From Bathynomus jamesi (Eukaryota; Arthropoda; Malacostraca; Isopoda; Cirolanidae), in NCBI GenBank assembly GCA_023014485.1, contig JAJOZX010001076.1, positions 1 to 64,000 of the forward strand: 64,000 nucleotides of DNA. The letters run 5' to 3'. Both the position numbers and the translations under genes were made by a program. This document shows, piece by piece, positions 32,927 to 45,788 of this stretch. The stretch's first letter is position 1. Every line of letters starts with the position of its first letter. The notes beneath the pieces were generated by a model. It was not told the origin of the DNA and did no database searches. It saw only the letters and a program-made list of their open reading frames with translations.

Positions 32927-35496
32927 CACTAGGCAACAAATTTCAACTTTGTTTTTGTTACAGACACGTGAACTACTGATTCCTACTAAAGCGGTGATGC
33001 TGATTTCAGATCTGATATCAAAATTTCTCTATCACGTCCAGATTTTGTGTAACCGAAAACCCCTATTTTTCATTTTTTTTCTCACCCGCTTCTATTACGA
33101 AAGCCGTCTAAGCTACTTTTCCGTGCCACGTTTTATGTTAAGCATACTTAAATAATTAGTGAACAGGGATGTCTTTCCTCCTTTATTCTGGCTTAAGACA
33201 GACAGCGGAATTCCGCTGGCGGAGTTACCACCCCCTGCGCCCAACCATCCACCCAAAGCGCGTTAGTATTTGTTGTTACTACTGAAAGGCAAATTCCTGT
33301 TCTTAAGTGAAACTTTGGTGTGTCCTCTTCCTTTGTCGCTTGTAGGATGACGAGCTCTCCTTCTGCAGGAACCAACAATAATCTCCCATCATATTTGGGT
33401 TGAAATTACCTTGGTATCTGTTTTCCATAACTGAGATCTGTTGGTGGAAGCGCTCACCATGCTCGTCACTTACAGCCCCAAGGTTGGCCGGGAAGAAGTC
33501 AAGATGAGAATGTAAAAAATGAATTTTCAAAGACATTCTGCATCCCATTATTTCATAAGATTTAAGCATGTTTTCTACGAGTTTACGGTGGTTTTCAGCT
33601 TTGTGGTTTCCAAGAAAATTTTTTACAACTTCAACGAAAGATGTCCATGCTCCTAGTTCATTCTCATTTAGGTTAGATGGAAACGATGAGTCGTGGATGA
33701 CACTGCGGATCTGTGGTCCAGTGAAAACTCCAGCTTCTAGCTTAGCATCTGTCAATATTCCTTTGAATTTATCCTTTAAATATTGGAAACCACTACCTTG
33801 ATGATCCATACCCTTCACGAAATTTTTCATAAGGCCAAGTTTAATGTGAAGTGGTGGAAGATGTACTTTCTGAGGGTCAATAAGTGCTGGGTGTTTCACA
33901 TTGTATTTACCAACAACATGTTCAGTTCTAGATGGCCAATCATGTTTTTTGTAGTGGTTCTTGTCATCTCTGCTGTTCCATAGACACAAAAAGCACATAT
34001 GCTTTGTGTAGCCCAACTGTAACCCAAGAAGTAATGATACAACTTTAAGGTCGCCACAAATATTCCATGTGTGGTCCTTATATTTGATGAGTCTTAGCAG
34101 CAGTTCATCGATTCATAAGTCTCATTAAGGCCAGTGGCATGTGCTACAGGTATTGAAGGTTTTTCATTGCCGTTGTGCAGTAATACAGCTTTAAGGCTAG
34201 CTTTACTAGAGTCAATGAACAGTCTCCATTATTTTGGATCATAGCGACAGCCAATCCCTTGCATCAGACCACTGATATCGTGGCAGAAACAAACGTTTTC
34301 TTCCTGTAAGTAAAATGATGAAAACTGCAAATGGCGATGGCGGAAATGGGAAACTTTGGTGTTTGGTTGGAGAAGATTAAATTCTTGAAGTCTTGAACCA
34401 AGCAACTCTGCCTTTTCTTTTGGTAATTCCAAATCGCGCACTAAGTCATTTAACTCCGCTTGACTTAACAAATGTGGGGAAATATTTGCATCTGGAACAT
34501 ATATGCCATCTTTCCCTGTCCTGTTTCTATATCACTAGCAGAATCTTCAGATGAACTGCTGTCTGTTATCGTTGCTGGTGGAACTGGTGGTGGATTTGTT
34601 TCATCATGTGGTACTGGTTTCATTGCTGATTCGCAGTTTGGGTACGTGATCTTTGATTTGTTTTTCTTTGTGAAACCAGCAATCTTTGTCAAACAAAAAT
34701 AACAATCATTGAAGTGATTTTTCGGCTCACGCCAAACCATGGGGACTGAGAACGGCATAGCTTTTTTTACCATTCATCCAAGCTATTAACATTGCATTGC
34801 ACTGTGCACAGCAAATATGTGGTGCCCAGTCCCTCTGTTGGTCTCCTAACTTACAGTCAAAATAACACTTGTAGGCAAGTTTAATCTTTGTTGTTATGTT
34901 TCTACATTGTGGCTTAGGTGTATATTGTCCACAGACAAAGCAGAAGTTGTCTGGGTGATTTACACAAGCACATCTATTTGATGCCATTTTGAATTACCAT
35001 ACAATATCAGAAAAAACGTAGAAAGTAATTATTACGATGTGCAAAATAAAAAGAAATACACACCGTAGTACAAAACAAATGCTATAAAAACACACAAGTC
35101 ACCACAACCTGTCACTTGCTCATCAGCAGAGAGCTTCAACAACCGTTCTGCTTGACTGTCACGTAGCGACTGACCGTTGGGCCGTTGCCCGTTACTATGC
35201 TCTTGACTCAGTGTTGCCAACTCGGGATAAATTTTATTTATCAAAATTGTTCGAATTTGTATATAGTTGGCAAAAAAAATTGCTTTAACCTTGAAAAGCA
35301 AGTTTCATATTACTGGCATTAAGCCGATTAAAACCAAAATCTGGACGTGGTAGAAAATTTTACTAAAAGTGATTTGCATTTTACACAAAATCTAGACGTG
35401 ATAGAAAAAATCTAATTATAGATTTGAAATCAGCATACCGAAATTAGCTAGGAGCACCTATTTGGTCTTCTGTAACAAAATCTTTGTTGCCTAGTG
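32927..35496 (-). mobile_element. CACTA-like transposon D, inserted in C's gene
   Basis: The ends CACTAGGCAACAAA and inverse are flanked by a 3-bp TTA duplication (32924-32926 and 35497-35499). Terminal repeats of about 120 bp include TTACACAAAATC and CTATCACGTC. CACTA ends with a 3-bp TSD fit the CMC/EnSpm superfamily. Dropping D with one TTA restores C's frame as NEVVNN-LSTDQ. Confidence 0.8.
33193..34987 (-). pseudogene. Element D protein (Cys-rich N-terminus, GERFHQ motif)
   Basis: The ATG at 34987 opens MASNRCACVNHPDNFCFVCG, followed by WAPHICCAQCNAML and HFNDCYFCLTKI, a set of paired Cys that probably binds zinc. Then follow a LLSQAELNDLVRDLELPKEK region, FIDSSKASLKAVLLHNG, MGYTKHMCFLCLWNSRDDK, LPPLHIKLGLMKNFVKGMD and SDEHGERFHQQISVMENRYQ. 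I know this layout as a protein family common in arthropod and cnidarian genomes, where it is usually left unnamed. Frame breaks at about 34760, 34470, 34230 and 34020 inactivate it. The CACTA link comes from the element's ends, not the protein. Confidence 0.75.
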
Positions 35497-35860
35497 TTAT
35501 TGACCACCTCATTTGGTAGAAGCACAAATGCAGGATAAGGTATAGATTTGAAGTCCACAACATTCCATTCTGACACATCCCCATTGAGCTGAGAACCAAT
35601 AGGGCCAGAAAATTTGTCTGGACTTTTTGTTGTCTCATCTAAAGTTATGAAGATGTGTCTAAGTGGCAATTCATTTAGATGCAGAAGACAAATATCCCAC
35701 TGAAGAGGTTGCCCTAAAAACATTTCCAAATATCTGAAACTGTTCTGCTGGCATAAAATGTACATCACCAAGTACTTTAGCAACTGTTTTCCTTGTAGAA
35801 GTCATACTTTATATTGCAAATGTTGAATTCAATGACAAATTGCAGTTGGAAACTTATAAC
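35497..35860 (-). pseudogene. Transposase of element C, 5' part
   Basis: After a TTTTTTTTTTCCAG acceptor-like stretch near 35860 the strand reads MTSTRKTVAKVLGDV. Beyond a frame break at about 35760, LQWDICLLHLNELPLRHIF and TTKSPDKFSGPIGS align with the Glu region of E (WIVCDLHTGELPLR, TKSNKKWSGPLG), then LLPNEVVNN. The two catalytic Asp regions upstream are not visible, so C is internally deleted. Element D interrupts the gene at the Asn-Asn codons. Confidence 0.7.
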
Positions 35861-37569
35861 AAAGGCACCTGGAAAAAAAAAAAAAGTTTTCAATTTATTA
35901 CGTTTAAAAAAAGTTCATGAAGCAGCCCTACCCTCTATTCTTTAATCAAGCATAATGGATGCAAGATAACAAGGAAAAGTCATATCATGTGATCACTATG
36001 TCCATGTCAACATCCTTTTAGGGCAATGTTAGTAATCAAAAAGCCAAATCATGCTTATTTTAGAATTTCTTTTGTCACTAAGGTCCGTCGAAAGGGGGTC
36101 TATGGGCCCCAAAAATTAGTTTTTCTAAAATAACTCAAAAACTAAAGGTTTTATGAAAAATTACCACTCTTTGTTCTAAATCAAATTCTGCATCTTTTGG
36201 TATGCAAACCATCTCTCTAGCATGTTCAGAAGAAGAGATATTGCCATTTTCCTGATTTTGCTAGTGCGCCATTAGATGTTTTTCCAAAAACGGGGGTGGC
36301 CAGACACACGTTGGTGGCCACCAATTATTTTTTTCAGGAATCTTATTTTTATATCAAAAGCCAACTGTTAATGACTGATTAATTCTATCTTGAGTTTCAG
36401 CCCGGCCTACGTGTAGTGATGTGAGTCGTTTTTTATTGTGTCGTTTTTTTGTTTTTTTTTGTCATTTTTTTTGTTTAAAACGAAGGTAGTCGGTTTTTTT
36501 TGTTTTTTGTTTTTTATTGTTTTAAACTTATTCCATATTTTTTTTCCTTTAATCTAATAAGTATATTAGTATTACCTATAATTTACTATACTACCATGCT
36601 TATACGGTTATACCTAGTATATATACTATATAGTCATCTTTTAGAAAAATTGAATCACGCAAAAAGTATATAATAGAAAGGAAAAACAAACCCTCATTTT
36701 TTATATGTATATATATTTTTTAACTAGAACATAAAACATTCTTCCTCGTTTCAAACAATATACATAATTGTGATTGGCAAGAGTACCAGTATATATATTC
36801 CAGATAGAAAAGGAAAATATTCACCTTTTTTTGAACCTTTTTGTTAACCTACATTTCCATGGAAGAATCATCACTAGATTGGGTAGAGCATATATGCTAG
36901 TTTCAATATCACAGGTACTGGTATAATATCCATAATACTGGTATAAAACAATAGATATAATTGTGATTGGCAAGAATACCAGTGTGCATGACTCTAGATT
37001 CCTGGGATCTTGGGAGCATTGCTCCAGTAAATTTGACCATGAGAAAAAGTAAATTTGGGTTTGGGTTTTGTTCATCCGCTAGACGTTATGCAATTTTTTT
37101 GCGTATACGTTCTTGTACAAACCAATTTTTTTTAAATTACAAATTTAGTTATTTTAAGTTTAGTTGGTAATTCCATATTTAACAATTATTTTTATTTTTT
37201 GTTAAGCTTCAATGTTTTGATAATTAAAATTTTATTAAAACATACATTTTTTTAATATAAAATTATCAGGATTGGACTATGTTCCATTGATCTCGGCCAG
37301 GTTTGATAAATTGGCCAGATAATTACTTGTGCAGTTTTAAGTAATCCACCATGACTAGAATTGAAAAGTTTAGTTAAGTTTAAACTTACTTTTACTTACT
37401 CTTCCTTACTTTTACTAAGTTTAAAGCACTTACTTTCATTGTACTATATTTACTTACTTTTACCATACTATATTTACTAACTTTTACTTATTTTGTATTT
37501 TTTCAGGTAGTCAATAATCAATAATGGATCCTAATATTGATGAAGTTGGAGAAAAGTGAGGGTGTTAAA

Positions 37570-38040
37570 AGGGTTACTTTTGTGGTCAATGCAAAACAAA
37601 TATTCAAAGAAGCAAAACTGGGAGGAACATTTTAATTCCAAAAAAATATTTGTTACAATACAAGAGGTCCCAGAGTTTGGGCCCACAGCTTAGATATTGC
37701 AGTAAAGAAATACCAGGATGAAGTGCAGCAAAGAGATACGGCAAAGCAGTCATTTAGTTTGTTCACAAAATGTGCTAGTGCTAGACCTCAGAAAAATGAA
37801 CCAACTTCATCAACTGCTAATCTAGAAAATGAAATTTTTTCACTAGATGTTTCACAGACTGAAGAAAGTGCTTCTCCTCCACCTAAGAAACAAAAGGTAA
37901 GTGAGGAATCTGCGCATCAGACTAACAAAACTGAGGAATTTGAAAATTCCCAAATCCAGAAGACATTGAATGCAATTTTGCGGCTAACAAAAGAAACTCA
38001 CCAAGCTGTTGTGGTTAATAAAGAGAAGTGTTATGTTTAG
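37570..38040 (+). pseudogene. hAT transposase N-terminal fragment (element F)
   Basis: Near 37577 the sequence reads GYFCGQCKTNIQRSK, a CxxC start of a BED-like finger, followed after a frame change by VWAHSLDIAVKKYQDEVQQR and a polar linker (PPPKKQKVSEES). It ends at a TAG before the catalytic domain. The gene is not functional. Confidence 0.5.
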
Positions 38041-38173
38041 CTAAAACAATTTGTAATTGGTATGTCGTCAATTCAAGAGTTTACTATCATTAACCTATCT
38101 AGTGGTGTAACAGGAAAAAAAGTAAATTCAGAGCTGTGCTCCAGTAAATTTTTTCAAATCTGGAGTCATGCCA

Positions 38174-38356
<183 letters not shown>

Positions 38357-38427
38357 TCCAAATAGAAAAATAAAAAAAATATAAATATTCATCTCTTTCT
38401 TTAACCTTTGTGTTAACCTAATGCTGT

Positions 38428-38700
38428 TTAACTTCCATTATCTGATTCTATTTCCATTGAAGAATCATTATCACTAGATTGATTAAAGCAAATAGTTTCA
38501 ATATCACAGGTACTGGTATTTATTGCAGATTTGGATGTTGACGAAGCCAATGTAGCACCATGTTTTACTTCACTTTCTTGGAATTTTGCATTTTGGGATA
38601 TAAATACTAGCTTTGCTGCTCTGTCTGTGCTTAATTGGTTTCTTTTGGCTGTATGGATATTACTGTATGTGCTAAATGATCTCGGAGGTAATGAAAGGGC
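38428..38700 (-). pseudogene. hAT C-terminal dimerisation fragment (element F)
   Basis: Antisense LPPRSFSTYSNIHTAKRNQL, then STDRAAKLVFISQNAKF, is a hATC motif, followed by an acidic tail ending in the stop at 38428. Its orientation is opposite to the N-terminal fragment, so F is internally rearranged. A diverged second copy of the tail lies inverted or duplicated around 36860-36930 (TTTCAATATCACAGGTACTG). Confidence 0.65.
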
Positions 38701-39251
38701 GAAATAGAGGTGTATGAGTTTGTGTAGGTATATATGTGAGTATGCATGCGTATGTATCTGGAATTCTGGATGTATGCATGTGTATGGGGTATACAATAGA
38801 TATAAATGTGTATATAAGTATTTATGTATATTGGTATATATGTATATGGGTGTATGTGTATGTATATATATATGGATGGTCTCGTGGGGGGGGGGGAATA
38901 TGTCATCGCGGGTCTAAAGGATAGTTAAGTGGGAGATTCAAAATCCGAGGCATGGATGGGAGAGTCCTGGGAAGGTTGGACAATGGGCAGTCAGCTCCCA
39001 GCCAGTGTTCTCGCAAGTTTAATGGATCTCAAGATACAAGACTTTCAGTGCAAGAAAGAGGCCAGTTTTTTCTGTAAATAGGCTGAAAAGGACATTCTAT
39101 ACTGGTACCATATGGCCTATTTTATTATTTATTTATTTATTTTTATAATATATATCATTGCAAAAGTATACCTTATAATTAAATTGGCAATATCTATATT
39201 AACTATTAAAAAAAACAAAAAAAACGTTTTTTTTACATCACTACCTACGTG

Positions 39252-41126
39252 ACTGGCCTCACATTGATTGTCACTGTCCTCGTGAGAAGATGATCCCTGT
39301 TTTGGAGCTGGCTTTCATAAAGGCGCAGAGAACAAAGGCAGGAGACCAAGGAAGTATGCAGATTGGTTTGGCAGATTATTCAAAAACCAAAAAACAGATT
39401 GTTATTGCTAAGAAAAAAGAGAAAATCTGAGAGAGGGAAGAAAGGGAGAAAAAGAAGAGTGAAGAAGCCACCCAAAGAGATGAAGAGCTCTATCAAGAGG
39501 TTTCTCACTTCTTTGAAAGCTCTTCAGATGAACAGAAAGAAGCAACATCAGATGATAACTCCAAAATGCCATCTGAACCTTTGCCGAAGAGAATAAAATA
39601 CAACACTAAAGACATCTCAAACATTGCCCTTGCCAGTATTTGCCACCATATGGGGCTACAAGAGACTGCAGAGATTGCCACTGCCACTTGGATAGATGCA
39701 GGCCTCATCAGCCAAGAGGATACATCCTTAGTGACAGATCATAATGAGATAAGAAGAGCACAAGAAAAAATAATGAAGGAAATATCTGATCAGCATGAAA
39801 AAGATTTGAAGGAGGAAGGTCTCTCTTGCCTTTTGTTTGATGGAAGAAGAGATGACACAAAAGTTCTCCTAGAGGTAGAGGGAATGGACAGAAAGTTTCC
39901 CAGTCTCATCAAAGAAGAACACTACTATGTGTGTTCTGAACCTGGTGGCTGCTATTTGTTTCACTTTGTTCCTGAAGCAGAAGTAGAAGGCAAGAAACAT
40001 GCAGAGGCAATTGCTGATCAAATAATATGTTGGCTTCAAGAAAGAAGACTTGACAGTTCACTGCAGGCTGTTGGTGGAGACTCAACTGCGGTGAACACTG
40101 GATGGCAGGGTGGAGTTATGACGCATTTAGAGAAAAAACTTGGAAGAAGGCTTGTTTGGATTGTATGTGATTTGCACACAGGGGAACTACCTCTTCGTCG
40201 TCTCATCCAGGAACTTGATGGTCCTACAAAGAGCAACAAGAAGTGGTCAGGCCCCCTTGGCAACATGCTAGATGAAGCAACAGAATTAGAAATAAATACA
40301 AAATTTCCAAAGGTTGAAGTAGGCCCTCCCCTTCCAGTGTTGTCTGAAGAAGTTATCAAAGACCTCAGCATGGATCAATCTTACGCTTATTATATTGTTC
40401 AAGCAATTAGATCAGGAGAGTTGCCTCAAAATCTGGCTCTCTCGGAGATTGGACCCGTAAGTCACAGTCGTTGGTTAACTACAGCTATTCGTTTCTGCAG
40501 GATTTGGGTTTCCAAACATGCACTGAAGGGCAAAATGCTACAGAATTTGATGTTGATTGTTGAATTTATTATTGGGTTTTATCTTCCTCACTGGTTCAAT
40601 GTAAAACTTAATCCCATGTGGATGGAGGGGCCCAACCACATCTTGTTTCAATTACAGCTACTGAGAACCCAAAGGAAAGTAGTGGTGGGCATCGTGTTAC
40701 CTGTGGTGAGAAGGTCCGCTTGGTATGCTAGGCCAGAGGCAGTTTTGCAAGCAATACTCTGCAGCCAATGTACCAAAGAGCGAACAGGCTGTGGAAATCA
40801 TTCTAAAACTTAGAGGAACATCACTAGATGATGACCAGCTGGGAGACTGCTCTGTTCAGACAAGGAAGGTACCTCCAATAAATGTCAATGCCACGAAATT
40901 GTCAGAATTAGTTAACTTGAGTTCGGAAGTTTTGGAGCCACCACTGACAACATGTATAACAAACAAAGATTTAACACAACTTAAAGAGGCCCCAATGCAA
41001 GTGCCAAAGTGGCCTTCTCACACTCAAAGTGTGGAGAGATGTGTGAAAATGGTCACAGAAGCAGCTAGTCAAGTTTACAGTCATGAGAGGCGAGAAGGCT
41101 ACATCAAAGCGCAAGTAGCAAGATGA
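39252..41126 (+). pseudogene. Transposase of element E, 3' part
   Basis: It resumes as DWPHIDCHCPREKMIPVLEL, completing a Cys/His cluster begun in the 5' part. After a frame break near 39430, 39566-40813 is open: LLFDGRRDDTKVLLEVEGM (first Asp), VGGDSTAVNTGWQGG (second Asp) and VCDLHTGELPLRRLI (Glu), with 34 residues between the second Asp and Glu as in B. Then follow SHSRWLTTAIRFCRIWV and IVEFIIGFYLPHWFNVK. A frameshift near 40765 leads to the C-terminus with SVERCVKMVTEAA and YSHERREGYIKAQVA. It is a broken but nearly complete gene. Confidence 0.75.
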
Positions 41127-41497
41127 ATGCTGATGTCAAGGAACCACAGCAGCAAAAAGAACATGACTGCATTGGTTACTTTCAAATAAAGACACAATGA
41201 TATCTTATTGCCACTTTGAATGTTGATAGGATGTTTGTGCACATTTGTTATTTTGTTACGAATTTAGGGAAAAATGAAATTTTTGAATTAAAATTGGTGT
41301 AGGTAGGAGTTATTTTTTATTGTTTTTGAAGCAAGGATATTATTTTGTATGCCAAATGATTACATTAAATTGCTACCAAATAACATGATTTTCAATTTAG
41401 TCATTTCACCCCTAAAATTGACACCCTATTACCCATGGGATATTAGCATGTGCGTATCATGGATAATACACATTTTCCATCAGGGCCAATGGGTTAA

Positions 41498-42109
41498 CCT
41501 AACCAATCATCAAGGGCATTCAGTTGACCTAAATATCTTCTGATCTTTTTGTATTAGGCACTCACTGTCACATTTTGGGCAAGTTAAGGATGAGAGAATA
41601 ATGCTGTAATTGACAAAAACATTCCGTGCTTTGTCTTCATCTAGGGCACATGACAAATCAAGTTCTCAAAGTCAAAATCACTTGAATGGCACGTCATAAT
41701 TCTATCACAAATACCACCAAACTGAATCCAATTAGGAAAGAAAAATAGCCAGAACAGAAAACAACAAACTAATTAAGTCGCAGAGTAGCAAAAAAATAGC
41801 CCAATCAGGGAAAATATTTTATGAAAAAAAAGTATAGCCAAAACAGGAAGTATATTTTATTTAAAAAAGTACATTTGAACAAATTTGCACAACATAAGAT
41901 GTATATTTTTTTTAGGCAGTTTTTAATGGCAATTCAATATATAGCACTTGTTCAATTGCTTGTGACTGGGAGTAAAATTCAACATTAACCAAGGGTTAAG
42001 ATTCGGTAGAATACATCCACCAAACTCCATTATTCACTCCTTAAACCATCTCGTCCCATGTGTATGTAGTCATGTTATAATTAGCCAATCAGTGGCTGCC
42101 CCACTGTCA
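41498..42109. other. No gene; right flank of the nested array
   Basis: The first 45 bp complete the dispersed repeat split by the piggyBac (CCTAACCAATCATCAAGG, CAGTTGACCTAA). The rest is AT-rich and unrecognised. Confidence 0.7.
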
Positions 42110-42117
42110 GAAGAGAT

Positions 42118-42317
42118 TTGTGCTGAGGAAAATGTACCCTTTGTAAAGCTGTGGTCCGAATTCAGTGATCCTAGCCTTTTTATAAAAGATGGGGGTGCAT
42201 TTTAATGAAATAGGTAATGCTAGGCTTGGTAGGTTAATAGATGAAAACGTGCGAAAGCTGTATAGGTCGAAGCCTTCTTTAAACGTTGTGGGTCCGGGAA
42301 ACGCGGGCCTGACGTGA
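42118..42317 (+). pseudogene. CR1-type ORF1 tail (end of SGNH esterase)
   Basis: LCAEENVPFVKLWSEF parallels the region before the last SGNH block in the other families. The Asp-His block DGVHFN is present with one extra G at about 42188 that shifts the frame, followed by EIGNARLGRLIDENV and a TGA at 42315. Confidence 0.65.
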
Positions 42318-45091
42318 TAAATAGTTTAAAACGCGGGCCCGTGGTAAAAAATAACTTAAACGTCTTTTATTGTAACGCGCGTAGTATTAGAAATAAATTA
42401 AATGAATTTAAGGCGATAATTTATTCCAGCAACTATGATATAGTTGCCATCACTGAAACTTGGTTGAATACTGTGACTCGGGACTTGTTAGGGGAACTTG
42501 ATATACCGGGTTTTAAACTCTCTACTAATGATAGGTTACATAGGTTTGGCGGAGGCATTTTGCTATACATTCGTAATTCCCTTAGGGTTATCGAGGTTAA
42601 GTTAGATTTTCCAGCAGCAATTAATGCGATATGTGTTGAAGTTAGGGCGCGTAGTATTAGTTTTAATTTTGTTGTTGTTTATAGACCTCCCGTTCAACCC
42701 CTCAATACAGATACTAGATTTTACTCACTTCTTGGTAATTTTATTGACAATCGGAATAGTATAATTGTCGGAGACTTTAACTGCCCTAATGTTAATTACG
42801 AGAAATTTACTGGTAATGAGGAGGGTTTGAGATTGGTTGAGTTTATGGATGCTAACTTTTTACGACATAGTTACTGAACCAACGCGTGGTGACAATATTT
42901 TAGATTTGGTGATGACGAATGGCAAGAATATAGTCGAAGGTTTCGAAGTAGGCGAGAGTTTAGGATGTAGTGATCATCAAATTCTTAGGTTTAAGTTATT
43001 GATAGAAAACACTGAGGATAGTAACATAAAAGAAGTCCCTGATTTTGTAGGGCAAATTTTGATAGTTTTGCTGATAGGATGAGAGTAGTGGACTGGGATA
43101 ACTTATTTATGGGCAATGACACAAATTTGCGTTGGGTGGTGTTTAAAGAAAGTTTTAGGAATATTGAAAGGGAGTTTATTCCTTGTAGGCCCAAGCGCGC
43201 TAGAAATTGTGGTAGGCCGAAGTGGTGGACTAGGGAAAGAGGAGAGTTTATAAACGAGTGTAATAGAGCGTATAGACTTAGTAAGCGCAATGGCACGGCA
43301 GCTAACTTTAATAGATATATCGAGCTTAGACGTCAGGTTAAAAGATCAGTTAGGAATGCCAAGCGTAATTTAGAGATACTTATAGTTGCAGATAGTAAAC
43401 ATAATCCAAAAAAGTTTTTTGAATACGTTAATAATCGTAAGCCGGTAAAAGATAACATAGGCCCTCTAGTGGATATTAATGACGCTTTGGCTTCTGACGC
43501 TCAGGCGATGGCGGGTATTTTCAATAACTTTTTTGCGACAGTTTTTACCATAGAAGACGTAAATAATGTCCCTGACGTGGATGATATCGTTCCATTTAGT
43601 AGCGAGACTATTTTGGATGAAATAACTGTTTATGAGGCTGAGATTGCGCATTATATCGATAGGCTAAAAGTTAGCAAGGCTCCAGGTCCTGACGCGTTTT
43701 ATCCCAGACATTTGAAAGAAGTTATCGTAGGCCCCTTAATGAAGATTTTTAATCAGTCACTCGAAACAGGATTATTCCTGAAGACTTCAAATTAGCTAAC
43801 GTCACGCCTATTTTTAAAAAAGGTGACCGCGCAGTAGCTAGCAATTCTAGGCCCATTAGCTTAACATCAATTGTCGGTAAACTTTTGGAATCCGTAGTTA
43901 GGGATTGTATTATCGATCACTTAGAAAGTAGAGATTTGATTAATAGTAGTCAGCATGGGTTTCAACGCCATAGGTCTTGTTCAACTAATTTGTTAGAATT
44001 TTATAACGAAATAGTGCGCGAATACGATAGGCATAGAGCAGCTGACGTTATTTATTTAGATTTTAAAAAGGCATTTGATACAGTTCCGCATAGGAGACTA
44101 ATTGTGAAGGTTAAAGCGCACGGTATACGCGGTCAGGTAGCTAACTGGTTAGAAGAATGGCTTCGTGCTAGGAGGCAGAGGGTCGTAGTTAATGGTAGTG
44201 AATCCAGGTGGTTAGATGTAGGTAGTGGTGTCCCACAGGGTTCAGTGTTAGGCCCATTGCTATTCGTAATTTACATTAACGCATAGATGTAGGATTGACT
44301 AGTAACGTGTCAAAATTCGCGGATGATACTAAAATAGGCGGTAAGGTTGTTAACGAGGATGATAGAAATAGGATCCAAGACGATGTAAATAGGATTATGG
44401 AGTGGACAGATAAGTGGCAGATGCAATTTAACGTAGACAAATGTAAAGTTTTGCATATAGGTTCTCGCAACAATAATTACACATACACGATGGATGATAG
44501 GGAGTTAGTGAGCGTTGATGAGGAAGTAGATTTAGGTGGATGTGTATCTAAGGATTTAAAGGTTAGGAACCAGTGCCTGGAGTCTTGTGCAAAAGCTAAT
44601 AGGATGTTAGGCTTCATAGCGCGTAATTTCGAATTTAAATCGAAGGATATTATATTGCCCCTTTACAAGTCCCTAGTCAGGCCTCATTTAGAATATGCCG
44701 TTCAATTTTGGTGCCCGTACTTGCGTGAGGATATTGATAGGTTAGAAAGGGTTCAGCATCATGCCACGAAACTAATTCTATCATTGCGCAACAAGCCTTG
44801 TGAAGATAGGATTAAAGAGTTAGACCTGCATTCACTTGAAACTAGGAGATTAAGGTGGGAGCTTATTGAAGTTTTCAAAATTGTTCATAACTGATAACGT
44901 AAATTTTGACATTGTTCACTTTTGATAATAGTAATACTCGTAATAATGGATTTAAGTTGCGTGGCAGATGTTTCATTACTAATATCGCTAAAAACTTCTT
45001 TACTTTTAAAGTAATTGATAAATGGAATAATCTTCCCACGCCCCTCGTGAACTCTACCAGCGTTAATGTGTTTAAGAACCGTCTTGACTGA
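42314..45091 (+). pseudogene. CR1-type ORF2: endonuclease + reverse transcriptase
   Basis: The endonuclease reads VFYCNARSIRNKLNEFK, AITETWLN, VVYRPPVQP, IVGDFNCPNVNYEKF, EPTRGDNILDLVMTN and LGCSDHQILRF. The RT reads SKAPGPDAFYPRHLKE, NSSQHGFQRHRSCSTNLLEF, motif A VIYLDFKKAFDTVPHRRL, SGVPQGSVLGPLLFVIYIN, catalytic FADDTK and DKWQMQFNVDKCKVLHIG. The C-terminal end is FKVIDKWNNLPTPLVNSTSV. Single-base shifts near 42870, 43070, 43790, 44285 and 44890 break it. Apart from these the frame is clean, so it is a fairly recent loss. Confidence 0.9.
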
Positions 45092-45195
45092 CATTTTAAA
45101 AATATTAACGTTTAAAATAAAAAAAAATTTAGCAATAGGAGCTCTTGGGGTGGTGGTCGAGGATGAGTCTGTTGATGATTAATGCCAGCAATAAT

Positions 45196-45707
45196 ATTAA
45201 AAAAAAAAAAAATTAGACTAACACGAGCGTAGATGTAGCTCATAGCATAAACTAACCCACTTTTTGTTTAACTTTACCTACTATTTTTTTTTCTTATCCT
45301 CTCCTTACTTTGCATGTCTGTAACACTCTCTTCTTGCATGTTTGTAGTTTGCATGGTATGACAGTGAGTTAAGACTGTGTTTGCATGGTTTGTAAACATT
45401 CTTATTTTACTTCTTTTCATCTTTCACCCCTCTCCTATTCTCTCCGACTATTTTTCTGACTTGTCGGCAGTGGCTGGCAGATGATGGTGGTGAGTCTTTT
45501 TTCTCTCTTTCTGAATAGATGTTAACCCACGAGTGTTAGGTGTTCCTCCTTACTTAACCCCTTATTCTCGTCTCTTAACCCCCTACTCTTTCCTTTCTCT
45601 TGGGCTAATATTAGAGTGGATCTTAGGGTCTTTGTTAGCCTTTGATCTGTAGATCAACATCATCATCATTAAATGCAAAAAACTTCACTTTTTTTTACGT
45701 GAAGGTC
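45196..45707. other. No recognisable gene
   Basis: This is T- and C-rich sequence without clear structure. Some of it may be part of the 3' region of the preceding LINE. Confidence 0.6.
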
Positions 45708-45759
45708 AAAATATGAGAATAAAAACCCACTCTAATAGACAGAGTTTATTTCCACGACA

Positions 45760-45788
45760 GTTTCGACGCCCACTGGCATCCTCCTCGG
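45760..45788 (-). ncRNA. Hammerhead-core-like motif (degenerate), left arm
   Basis: Antisense CCGAGGA (for CUGANGA), a GATGCC/GGCGTC stem with G-T pairing and GAAAC are present. The core has two departures from consensus, so it is likely inactive. Confidence 0.25.

Larger units (their letters stand above)
31499..36407 (-). mobile_element. TA-target DNA transposon C, inserted in E's gene
   Basis: The ends GGCCGGGCTGAAACT and inverse are flanked by TA (31497-31498 and 36408-36409). The terminal inverted repeats are about 330 bp and highly similar (for example GGGGGTCTATGGGCCC inverted at both inner borders). Without D, C is about 2.3 kb. Ignoring it joins E's frame as SQIL-RDWPH. Confidence 0.85.
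42110..45195 (+). mobile_element. CR1-type non-LTR retrotransposon (family II)
   Basis: It is 5'-truncated within the ORF1 esterase, with ORF2 nearly complete and a short 3' UTR ending in A-rich repeats (45110-45130 and 45199-45212). It encodes the same domain order as family I but with only moderate sequence similarity. Confidence 0.8.

Noticed and set aside
38428..38906. Frames with YIYIYI/TYTHIYT repeats around 38.06-38.92 kb
   Set aside because: Translations of TA/TG-rich microsatellite; only the short hATC fragment on the minus strand is meaningful.
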